From positions 62,001 to 126,000 of the forward strand of contig CAZCTC010000007.1 of the NCBI GenBank assembly GCA_964501335.1: a stretch of 64,000 nucleotides of DNA, written 5' to 3'. The stretch comes from CAZCTC01 sp964501335 (GTDB taxonomy: Bacteria > Chloroflexota > Anaerolineae > B4-G1 > SLSP01). Shown here in pieces: positions 34,100 to 41,608 of this stretch (the first letter of the stretch is position 1; the number at the start of each line of letters is the position of its first letter). The notes under the pieces were generated by a model that saw only the letters and a program-made list of their open reading frames with translations, did no database searches and was not told where the DNA came from. Position numbers and translations under genes: made by a program.

Positions 34100-34781
34100 C
34101 TTTTCAAAGTTTGCCTTAAGTTTTTTGATCAACGGTGGGGTGGCGTTGCTGATTGTGCATCTCGTCTATCGTCCTACTCAACGGGATAAGGATTTCGTTT
34201 TGATGTTCCTGACGTTTAATACGCTGGCTTTTTTGCTGGCCAGCTGGTTCAGTGATGCCGAATTCAGCGTCGGGTTGGGGCTGAGCCTTTTTGCGCTTTT
34301 TTCGATTTTGCGCTATCGTACCGATCCGATTCCGATTCGGGAGATGACTTACCTCTTTGTCATGCTGGCCCTGCCCGTGATCAATGCGGTGTTTATGCAG
34401 GAGAAGGTCTATACCAATTTGCTGATCGCCAATCTGGCGGTCTTGGGTGGATTGGTGCTGATCGAACGGGGGTGGGGGCTGAAGAAGGTCGGCCAGAAAA
34501 CGATCGTCTACGAGCGGGTCGATCTGGTCAAGCCGGAACATTATCAGGCATTGCTGGCGGATTTGCGAAGCCGGACGGGATTGGATATCATTCGGTGTGA
34601 GATCGGCAAGATCGATTTTCTGCACGATATTGCAGAGTTGAAGATCACTTATGTGGAACCGCAGGTTGAGGTGGTGGTGGTCGATTCGACCGATTCGGCG
34701 CCGGATTATCGGGGGCTTTTCTCCAATGTGGGCCGGCGCAAGTTCGGCAATAATGCGCCTCCGGCGACTCCTGAGGGATAA
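34092..34781 (+). CDS. DUF4956 membrane protein
   Basis: A 229-residue protein with about four membrane segments in the first 130 residues (SFLINGGVALLIVHLVYRP, FVLMFLTFNTLAFLLASWF, LGLSLFALFSILRYRTDPIP, NLLIANLAVLGGLVLIERG) and a ferredoxin-like cytoplasmic tail. The SILRYRTDPIPIREMTYLF motif between helices is characteristic of DUF4956. I chose the ATG at 34092, 6 nt after GGAGG, which overlaps the VTC stop codon. VTC and DUF4956 genes are neighbours in many bacteria, so a membrane partner of the VTC protein is the likely role. Confidence 0.88.
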   Translation: MDDFSKFALSFLINGGVALLIVHLVYRPTQRDKDFVLMFLTFNTLAFLLASWFSDAEFSVGLGLSLFALFSILRYRTDPIPIREMTYLFVMLALPVINAVFMQEKVYTNLLIANLAVLGGLVLIERGWGLKKVGQKTIVYERVDLVKPEHYQALLADLRSRTGLDIIRCEIGKIDFLHDIAELKITYVEPQVEVVVVDSTDSAPDYRGLFSNVGRRKFGNNAPPATPEG

Positions 34782-34789
34782 GGGGTATC

Positions 34790-34953
34790 TACGTATGCAG
34801 TTAGTATTTTAGCGTCCCGCAAAAGGCTTTTGTTGGGTCCGAAGCGACACGCTGGATGGGGGGAGAGAAGTTATTTCTATTTATTTTTTCGGCGGCTTCA
34901 GAAAGCCGCCGAAAAAATGGGTTTTTCTTGTTCTTGGGGCTAATTACACTGGT
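34790..34953 (+). repeat. Repeat A, copy 8
   Basis: Forward copy with TTTTAGCGTCCCGCAAAAGG, GCGACACGCTGGATGG, hairpin arm TTTTTTCGGCGGCTT with loop CAGA, a T-run and the tail CTAATTACACTGGT. It sits between the DUF4956 stop and the next lipoprotein start. Confidence 0.88.
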
Positions 34954-34995
34954 AAAAGTTATTCAGTTACGAGATAAAAAGAGAGGAATTCTATC

Positions 34996-36882
34996 ATGAA
35001 AAAGAAAATTTCGCTGTTATGGCTGGTGGTTTTGGTTCTGTCGATGGTGTTGACGGCCTGCACCGGTGCGAATGGAAATGGGGTGGCGACTTCTGCCACG
35101 GCTGAACCGGTTGCGACGACTGCGGTGGCGGCGGCTACGGGGGAAGCGGTTGTCTATTCCGAACCTCTGGTGGTGGATTACAGCGAGGTCGATTTGACGG
35201 TGGATGCGGAAACGGTTCAGGCTTCGATTCAACTGGCCGACAATGCTACGAAAATCGATGGGACCGGGGCGACGGTCGAGGGCAATGTCGTGACGATTAC
35301 GGCGGGCGGTACTTACAACCTCAGCGGCGAGTTGTCGGAGGGGCAGGTGGTGGTGAATGCCGGGGATGATGCCAAGGTTGTGTTGGTGCTGCGGGGGGTG
35401 AAAATCACTGCGGCGACGGCGGGCATCTATGTGGTGGTTGCGGATAAAGTCGTCCTTGCGCCGGCGGCCGGGACGGAAAACACGGTGACGAATACGGCGG
35501 CTGAATTTGCAACGGATGACGACGGCTCGCCTAATGCGGCTATCTACAGCCATGACGATTTGACGATCAACGGCGAGGGTGCCTTGACGGTCAATTCGAC
35601 GGCGATGCGGGGGATTGTCAGTAAGGACGATCTGAAGATTGTGGGGGGGCAGATTACAGTCAATGCGGGCGATGACGGTTTGCGCGGTCGGGATTCGATT
35701 GCGATTAAGGATGGGGTGATTACGGTCAATGCCGGCAACGATGGGTTGAACTCCAACAACGATGAGGATACGACCAAGGGGTACATTGCAGTCGAGGGCG
35801 GTATGCTGGTGGTCACGGCGGGCGCGGATGGGGTGCAGGCGGAGACGCGGTTGTTGGTCAGCGGCGGCGAGCTGACGATTACGGCGGGGGGCGGCAGTGT
35901 CAATACGACGAAGGTTGCTGAGGGGGGTGGCCGGCCGGGGGCTGCGCAGACGACGGATAACGTTGCCAGTGCTCACGGCCTTCAGGCCGGCGCTGAGCTG
36001 ATGGTTACGGGGGGCAGGATCGCGGTCAATTCGGCCGGCGATGCGTTGCATACGGATGGGGTGGCTACGATTGACGGCGGGGAGTTGCAGATCGCGGCCG
36101 GCGATGACGGTATCCATGCTACCAGTTCGTTGACGATTAACAACGGGATGGTGTATATCAACGAGTCTTACGAAGGGCTGGAAGCCGCTACGATTACGGT
36201 CAACGACGGGAAGATCTATCTGACTGCGCGCGACGACGGGATCAATGTGGCGGGCGGCAATGACGGCTCGGGGCAGATGGGCGGCTTTGGCGGACCGGAT
36301 CAATTTGCGGCCGGTGATTATTACCTTTACCTGAACGGCGGCTACATCTTTATGGACGCCGGCGGCGACGGTCTGGATTCCAACGGTTCGATCTATATGA
36401 AGGGCGGCGTGGTGCTGGTCAATGGTCCCACGGAAAATATGAACGGCGCGATCGATTACAACGGGGAATTCCAGGTCACGGGCGGGTTCCTGGTGACGGT
36501 GGGCAGTGCGGGAATGGCGGAGGCGCCCAGCGATTCTTCGACGCAGCATGCGGTGCTGGTGAATTTCTCGGAGATGCAGGCGGCCGGTACGCTGGTCCAT
36601 ATCGCGGCGGCCGACGGCACTTCGCTGCTGACCTTCGCGCCGACCAAGAGTTATCAATCGGTGGTGCTTTCCTCTCCGGCTTTGACCGCCGGGACGAGTT
36701 ATCAGGTGTATGTGGGTGGAAGCACGACCGGTACGGCGCCGGATGGATTGTACATCGACGGTGTCTATACGCCCGGCACCTCGATGGTGGAATTTACGGT
36801 TGAGAATATGATTACCCGGGCCGGAGTCGCCGGCGGGATGCCGGGAGGCGGCGGTCGGCCGGGAGGTGGGATGCGGCCGTAG
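34996..36882 (+). CDS. DUF4353 (Cthe_2159-like) beta-helix lipoprotein
   Basis: A 628-residue lipoprotein; AGAGGA lies 8 nt before the ATG and the signal ends LSMVLTAC. The body is built of short beta-helix turns with repeated GDDGLR, GNDGLNSNN, GGDGLDSNGSIYMKGG and AIYSHDDLTINGEG words, as in the DUF4353 family, whose Clostridium thermocellum member binds cell-wall polysaccharides and calcium. The C-terminus is glycine-rich (GGMPGGGGRPGGGMRP). It is in the same direction as the VTC-DUF4956 pair, 214 bp downstream with repeat A between. The same three families are often neighbours. It is exposed on the outer face of the membrane; ligand unknown. Confidence 0.85.
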   Translation: MKKKISLLWLVVLVLSMVLTACTGANGNGVATSATAEPVATTAVAAATGEAVVYSEPLVVDYSEVDLTVDAETVQASIQLADNATKIDGTGATVEGNVVTITAGGTYNLSGELSEGQVVVNAGDDAKVVLVLRGVKITAATAGIYVVVADKVVLAPAAGTENTVTNTAAEFATDDDGSPNAAIYSHDDLTINGEGALTVNSTAMRGIVSKDDLKIVGGQITVNAGDDGLRGRDSIAIKDGVITVNAGNDGLNSNNDEDTTKGYIAVEGGMLVVTAGADGVQAETRLLVSGGELTITAGGGSVNTTKVAEGGGRPGAAQTTDNVASAHGLQAGAELMVTGGRIAVNSAGDALHTDGVATIDGGELQIAAGDDGIHATSSLTINNGMVYINESYEGLEAATITVNDGKIYLTARDDGINVAGGNDGSGQMGGFGGPDQFAAGDYYLYLNGGYIFMDAGGDGLDSNGSIYMKGGVVLVNGPTENMNGAIDYNGEFQVTGGFLVTVGSAGMAEAPSDSSTQHAVLVNFSEMQAAGTLVHIAAADGTSLLTFAPTKSYQSVVLSSPALTAGTSYQVYVGGSTTGTAPDGLYIDGVYTPGTSMVEFTVENMITRAGVAGGMPGGGGRPGGGMRP

Positions 36883-36949
36883 AGCGGAAACGTGAGGAGA
36901 AAAAATACCTGATGTGGGATGTACAAAGGCCCGGGCCGTACAACCTCCT

Positions 36950-36971
36950 TGACCCTCCCCTAAGGGGAGGG
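36950..36971. terminator. Small G/C hairpin
   Basis: ACCCTCCCCT pairs with AGGGGAGGGT around AA, between the lipoprotein and the effector-binding protein genes. No T-run follows directly, so termination is weakly supported. Confidence 0.4.
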
Positions 36972-37031
36972 TGTATTCTTTGAGCATTCCAGACTTATGC
37001 GGTCTGCAAATCAGAGAAGGAGAAGAATACC

Positions 37032-37490
37032 ATGGAACCGAAGATCGTCAGCAAGCCGGCTTTCACGGTGGTAGGGATGCATTACCGCGGCATGAATCAG
37101 AACCAGGAGATCACGAAGATGTGGGAGGTGTTCGGCCCTCGCATTCGAGAGATCCCGTACAAGGTGAATTCCCGTCTTTCTTATGGAATCTGTTTGATGC
37201 CGGGGGATCTGGCCGAGGGGGAGATCGATTACATGGCGGGTCTGGAAGTGGAGCGCCTGGAAGGTATTCCGGTCGGGATGTCGTCTTGTGTCGTACCGGC
37301 GCAACAATATGCCGCTTTCCCTTGTACGCTCACTACCCTGGGCAAGACGTATGAGTATGCTTTACAGACCTGGATGCCGAATGCGGGCTATCGCCGGGCG
37401 GTGGGACCGGATTTCGAGTTCTATGGGGAGAACTTTAGCCCCCGCCATCCGCGCTATTCCATGATGCATGTCTACATTCCGATTGAGTAA
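37032..37490 (+). CDS. GyrI-like effector-binding domain protein
   Basis: A 152-residue stand-alone effector-binding (AraC_E_bind/GyrI-like) domain. It starts MEPKIVSKPAFTVVGMHYRG with AGAAGGAGAAG upstream, and continues with the LSYGICLMPGDLAEGEIDYMAGLEVE and PVGMSSCVVPAQQYAAFPCT strands and the C-terminal FEFYGENF and MMHVYIPIE typical of the family. These domains bind small, often hydrophobic, molecules; free-standing forms act as sensors or as hydrolases. No DNA-binding domain is attached. A strong hairpin follows the gene. Confidence 0.85.
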   Translation: MEPKIVSKPAFTVVGMHYRGMNQNQEITKMWEVFGPRIREIPYKVNSRLSYGICLMPGDLAEGEIDYMAGLEVERLEGIPVGMSSCVVPAQQYAAFPCTLTTLGKTYEYALQTWMPNAGYRRAVGPDFEFYGENFSPRHPRYSMMHVYIPIE

Positions 37491-37500
37491 GTTTACAGCG

Positions 37501-37551
37501 AAATAAAGAACCTTGCGCGCCCCAGACCGGAGCGCGCAAGGTTCTTTATTT
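37501..37551. terminator. 20-bp stem terminator hairpin
   Basis: Bases 37501-37520 pair perfectly with 37532-37551; the stem is GC-rich inside and AT-rich outside, 10 bp after the stop codon. Confidence 0.75.
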
Positions 37552-37577
37552 GCGGGATTCGGTTTTTGGATACAATA

Positions 37578-37612
37578 GCCATGCGGGGGCGGCACCCCGA
37601 AGGATGAAAAAG
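37578..37612. repeat. Repeat C, GGGGCGGCACCCCG half
   Basis: The CCATGCGGGGGCGGCACCCC word and following GATGAAAA match the right half of repeat C at 45974-46027. Confidence 0.6.
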
Positions 37613-37724
37613 AGCAGAGATTTCACCACAGAGGCGCAGAGATCACAGAGAAGAAGAGAGGAGATTTTCTCTAAATTCTTCTCTGTGTCCTCCGTGTCTA
37701 TTTGCAATATCTTCGATCTGTGGT
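37609..37724. repeat. Repeat G, copy 4
   Basis: CACCACAGAGGCGCAGAG and AGAAGAGAGGAGATTTT on the left face TTCTTCTCTGTGTCC on the right, the same inverted layout as copy 2. It occupies the leader of the cyclase gene. Confidence 0.7.
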
Positions 37725-37735
37725 GAGTCTTTTCT

Positions 37736-37756
37736 GGGCCTATTTTCAGGACAGAT
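37736..37756. repeat. Repeat C, half copy before a start codon
   Basis: GGCCTATTTTCAGGACAG ends about 15 bp upstream of the cyclase start codon, just before its ribosome binding site. Confidence 0.6.
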
Positions 37757-37770
37757 ATTCCGGAGGATGC

Positions 37771-40700
37771 ATGGATGAACGGGAACAGTTGAGGCAGGCG
37801 ATTGCGGCTTTCGAGGCGCAGCGGGCAGTGTTGGGCGATGCGATTGTCGAGGCCGGGTTGGCGCCGATGCGGGAAAAGCTGGCGGCCCTGGAGGCTCAGG
37901 TGCGGCCGACCGAACAGCAGCGCAAGCTGGTGACGGTGCTTTTTGCCGATGTTTCCGGTTTTACGGCGATGAGTGAGACGATGGATCCCGAGGATATGAC
38001 GGCGGTGATGAATGCGCTCTGGGAGCGGTTGGACGGGGCGATTTGCGAGCAGGGTGGCTGGATCGATAAACATATCGGGGATGCGGTGATGGCGCTGTGG
38101 GGTGTGGAAGCCGCTCAGGAGAACGATCCGGAGCGGGCGGTGCGGGCGGCTCTGGGGATGCAGGCTGCGCTGGCTCGTTTTCGCCAGGAGCGTAATGTGG
38201 CGTTGGCGATGCGTATTGGAATCAATACCGGGCCGGTGTTGTTGGGCGAAGTGGGGAGCCGCCGCGAATTTACGGCCATGGGGGATACGGTGAATGTGGC
38301 GTCGCGGCTGGAACATGCGGCGCCGGTGGGCGGGATTTTGATCTCTCATAACACCTATCGGCATGTGAAGGGGATTTTCTCTGTGATCTTGCAGCCGCCC
38401 TTGCAGGTGAAGGGCAAAGTCGAGCCCTTGCAGGTCTATGTGATCCATGGGGCGCGGCCGCGGACCTTCTGGCAGGAGACGCGGGGGATCGAAGGGATCG
38501 AGACGCCGATGGTGGGGCGGGAGGCGGAGCTGCGGCAGTTGCAGAGGGCTTTCGAGGGACTGTTTGAACCCGGCCGTGGCGCTTCGATTATGCTGGTGGG
38601 AGAGGCGGGAATCGGCAAGTCGCGCCTGTTGTATGAGTTCGAGCGTTGGACCGATTTGCAATCGGAAGCTTTCTTCCTTTTCAAGGGCCGGGCCGATGCC
38701 TCCCGGCAGGAGATGCCTTACAGCCTGCTGCGCGATCTGCTGGCTTGTTGGTTTGAGATCCAGGAGAGCGATCCTCCGGCGGTGGCCTGTCAGAAGCTGG
38801 AGCGGGGGATTGCGTCTTTAATGGCGGGGGATTCCAATGCGGGCGAGAAGGCGCACTTTATCGGTTATTTGATCGGGTTGGATTTTTCGAACAGCCCTTA
38901 TTTGCAGGGAATTCTGGGCCAGGTCGAACAGATTCGAGATCTGGGGATGCGTTATCTCCAGCAGCTTTTCTGGGCGGCGGCGGCGAACGGCCCGGTGATT
39001 ATGATGCTGGAAGATTTGCATTGGGCGGATGAAAGTTCGCTCGATGCGGTGCAGCAGTTGATTTCTCATTTGAAAGAGCTGCGTTTGATGCTGGTGGGAA
39101 CGGCTCGTCCCTCCCTTTTCGAGCGTTGCCCGAATTGGGAGCCGGGGCAGCTGCGGTTGGATTTGCAAGCGCTTTCGTTGCCGGAAAGCCGGGAATTGAT
39201 CGTCGGGATTTTACACAAGGCGGTCGAAATTCCTGAGGCGTTGCAGGAGCTGGTATCGGTGGGCGGCGCCGGGAATCCTTTTTATGTCGAAGAGTTGATC
39301 AAAACGCTGATCGAAGAGCGGGCTGTGGTGCCCGGGGAGGAGCGGTGGCAGATCGATGGCGGCCGGCTGGCAGTCTTGCGGATTCCGGCGACCCTGACGG
39401 CCCTGTTGCAGGCCCGTTTTGACCGGTTGCCGCCGGCGGAGCAGCAGCTGTTACAGCGGGCGGCGGTGATGGGGCAATTTTTCTGGGACGATGCAGTGGA
39501 TTTTCTGGGCGATCCCGAGTCCAGCCGGCAGATGGAGACCGGAAAGTCGTTGGAATATCTGCTGGAACGGGAAATGATTGTGCGGTGTGAGCCGTCGTCC
39601 TTCGAGGGATTTGAGGAGTTCGCTTTCAAGAGCGCGCTGTTGCAGGAAGCGATTTATGAAAAGGTATTGAAGCGGGAGCGGGGACCTTATCACGCCCGGG
39701 CGGCGCTCTGGTTGCAGGGGCATTGCGGGGAGCGCGAATCGGAGCTGGCGGCGGTGATCGGACGGCATTTGCTCCAGGCGGGGCAGCGGGAGACGGCGGC
39801 GGAGTATCTCTTCCGGGCAGGAAAGCGGGCCGCGGCGCATTATGCCAATGAAACGGCGTTGCGTTTGTTCACTCAATCTCTGGAATTGACTCCTGTGGAA
39901 GCGATGGGCCAACGGGCGGAGATTTTGTTGGGACGGGCGCAGGTGTACGATTTGTTGAGCCGGCGGGACGCTTTGCAGGCGGATCTGGCGGAGCTGGAGC
40001 GGGGGATGGATGAGCCCGGCGTGACCGATCAACAGCGGGTGGAGCTGCTTTTACAGCAGGCCCTGTATGCTCAGAAGGGGCGGAATTATTCGGTGGGAAT
40101 TACGGCGGCGATGCAGGCGGCGGAGCGGGCCCGACAAAATCAGCTGCTCCCTCTGGAAGCCCGGGCCCGGGCCGTGTGGGGGCAGAATTTGTTGATGCGG
40201 GGGAGCTATAAGGCGGCAGCGGAGCAGTTCGACCGGGTGTTGAGTCTGAAGGCGGAGGGGGAGATCCCGCCGGCGGTGGAGGCCGAGGTCTTGCGCAGCA
40301 AGGGGAATATTTCCGGGGTCGAGGGCGATTATTACAAGGCGGAGCTTCTTTTCGAGCAGGCGCTGGCTATTTTCAGATCGATTCACGACCGGCAAGGGGA
40401 GTTGATGGTTTTGGGCAATCTGGCGGCCCCGCAGGTGTTGTTGGGAAACTATGAACGAGCGCGGGAATATCGGGAGGCTTCTCTGAGCATCTGTCAGGAG
40501 ATTGGGGACCGATTGGTGGAATTCGGCACGCTGGATTTGTTGTGCGATATTGTGATGGGGTTGGGATATTTCGATCAGTGCGAACGCTATCTTGGGCAGA
40601 TGGCGGTTTTGTGGCAGGAGACAAAAGAGCCGGCCTGGGAAGCCTCGATTGCCGTGCGTCGGGGATTGCTGGCGATAACTTTGGGGCAATATCCGGCGGC

Positions 40701-41325
40701 GCAGCAGGCTTTGGAAGTCACATTGGAGATAAGCCGGCGCATTCAGGATCGGAGTCTGGAACTGGCGGTGCTGGCTTTTTTGAGCTGGCTGCACTGTTTG
40801 AGGGGGAGCTTGCCGGAGGCGCGGAAATATATTCAGAGGGCGCAGGCTGTGATGCAGACTTTGAAGTATTTCTCGATGGAGCCTCAGATCTGGTGGATAG
40901 AAGGGTTGGTGAGTGAAGCGGAGGGGCAGCGGCGGCAGGCCGGGATAGCCTATCAGCGGGCCTTGCAGACGGCCCGGGTCTATAAGATGCCGATGTTGAC
41001 GTTGGATCCGCTGGCCGGGCTCGTGCGGATCGCTTTGGCGGAGGGGAATGGGACCGAGGCGGCGCAGTTTGGAAAAGAAATCATGGCGTTGCGTCAAGAT
41101 GGAGTTTTGGCCGGAGCCAACGATTCGTTCTCTGTTGAATTGAGCTGCTATCGGGCGCTCAAGGTGGTGGACGATCCTAAAGCCGGGCAGCTGTTAGTCG
41201 AGGCCTGTGAGCGGTTGCAGCTCTGGGCCGATCGGATCGAGGACCCGGAGCTGCGACGGTCGTTTTTGGAAGATGTGGCGGTGAATCGGGAATTGGGTTC
41301 TGCAGAAGTAGACAGTAGCAAGTAG
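37771..41325 (+). CDS. Class III cyclase / AAA ATPase / TPR regulator
   Basis: An 1184-residue cytoplasmic protein. I chose the ATG at 37771, 4 nt after GGAGGA; the open frame upstream runs through repeats. An N-terminal coiled coil (about 1-50) is followed by a class III cyclase domain with both metal aspartates, Asp60 (VLFADVSGF) and Asp104 (HIGDAVMALWG), and TAMGDTVNVASRLE. Next comes an AAA-type ATPase with Walker A GEAGIGKSRL (about 278-287) and Walker B MMLEDLHWAD, then about 550 residues of TPR-like helices. The cyclase metal site is intact, so it could make a cyclic nucleotide, but single domains must dimerise to be active. A related two-cyclase protein begins at 60673. Confidence 0.88.
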   Translation: MDEREQLRQAIAAFEAQRAVLGDAIVEAGLAPMREKLAALEAQVRPTEQQRKLVTVLFADVSGFTAMSETMDPEDMTAVMNALWERLDGAICEQGGWIDKHIGDAVMALWGVEAAQENDPERAVRAALGMQAALARFRQERNVALAMRIGINTGPVLLGEVGSRREFTAMGDTVNVASRLEHAAPVGGILISHNTYRHVKGIFSVILQPPLQVKGKVEPLQVYVIHGARPRTFWQETRGIEGIETPMVGREAELRQLQRAFEGLFEPGRGASIMLVGEAGIGKSRLLYEFERWTDLQSEAFFLFKGRADASRQEMPYSLLRDLLACWFEIQESDPPAVACQKLERGIASLMAGDSNAGEKAHFIGYLIGLDFSNSPYLQGILGQVEQIRDLGMRYLQQLFWAAAANGPVIMMLEDLHWADESSLDAVQQLISHLKELRLMLVGTARPSLFERCPNWEPGQLRLDLQALSLPESRELIVGILHKAVEIPEALQELVSVGGAGNPFYVEELIKTLIEERAVVPGEERWQIDGGRLAVLRIPATLTALLQARFDRLPPAEQQLLQRAAVMGQFFWDDAVDFLGDPESSRQMETGKSLEYLLEREMIVRCEPSSFEGFEEFAFKSALLQEAIYEKVLKRERGPYHARAALWLQGHCGERESELAAVIGRHLLQAGQRETAAEYLFRAGKRAAAHYANETALRLFTQSLELTPVEAMGQRAEILLGRAQVYDLLSRRDALQADLAELERGMDEPGVTDQQRVELLLQQALYAQKGRNYSVGITAAMQAAERARQNQLLPLEARARAVWGQNLLMRGSYKAAAEQFDRVLSLKAEGEIPPAVEAEVLRSKGNISGVEGDYYKAELLFEQALAIFRSIHDRQGELMVLGNLAAPQVLLGNYERAREYREASLSICQEIGDRLVEFGTLDLLCDIVMGLGYFDQCERYLGQMAVLWQETKEPAWEASIAVRRGLLAITLGQYPAAQQALEVTLEISRRIQDRSLELAVLAFLSWLHCLRGSLPEARKYIQRAQAVMQTLKYFSMEPQIWWIEGLVSEAEGQRRQAGIAYQRALQTARVYKMPMLTLDPLAGLVRIALAEGNGTEAAQFGKEIMALRQDGVLAGANDSFSVELSCYRALKVVDDPKAGQLLVEACERLQLWADRIEDPELRRSFLEDVAVNRELGSAEVDSSK

Positions 41326-41338
41326 ACAGTAGACAGCG
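41312..41338. repeat. Repeat E (GTAGACAGTAGACAG)
   Basis: GTAGACAGTAGCAAGTAGAC and the next GTAGACAG overlap the last codons and stop of the cyclase gene. The same words recur at 48974-49062 and 52596-52632. Confidence 0.65.
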
Positions 41339-41358
41339 GGGAACGTGAAACATAATGT

Positions 41359-41460
41359 CTGGAAAAAGGCCATGTTTTTGTGCGCATTCCGATGCGCACG
41401 AAAACATAAACAAAAAACCTCTCTCCCGTGCTATGGGTCACACCTTTCGGGGGACGTTGC
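41359..41460 (-). repeat. Repeat A, copy 18 (reverse, worn)
   Basis: Reverse copy with hairpin arm TTTTTGTGCGCAT, loop TCCG, one unpaired flank base, CCTCTCTCCC and a shortened 5' domain ending GGGGGACGTTGC. Confidence 0.78.
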
Positions 41461-41484
41461 CCGCGTTGGGAGCATGGTCGCCGG

Positions 41485-41511
41485 GTAGGGGCGGGGGTAC
41501 CCCGCCCCTAC
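41485..41511. repeat. Repeat B palindrome
   Basis: GTAGGGGCGGGG and CCCCGCCCCTAC form a near-perfect palindrome. Related GTAGGGGTACCCC words occur at 46028-46072 and 49288-49334. Confidence 0.65.
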
Positions 41512-41608
41512 GGACAGATTGGTATAACGCGGCCCATTTGAAGACAGAAAAGTTTTTTACCTGGTAACAGGATTCGGTAATCTATATGATTTCAGGAGGA
41601 AGTTCGGA

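Noticed and set aside
35017..36987. Minus-strand frame opposite the DUF4353 lipoprotein
   Set aside because: Arg/His-rich shadow; the plus strand has a ribosome binding site, lipobox and repeat motifs.
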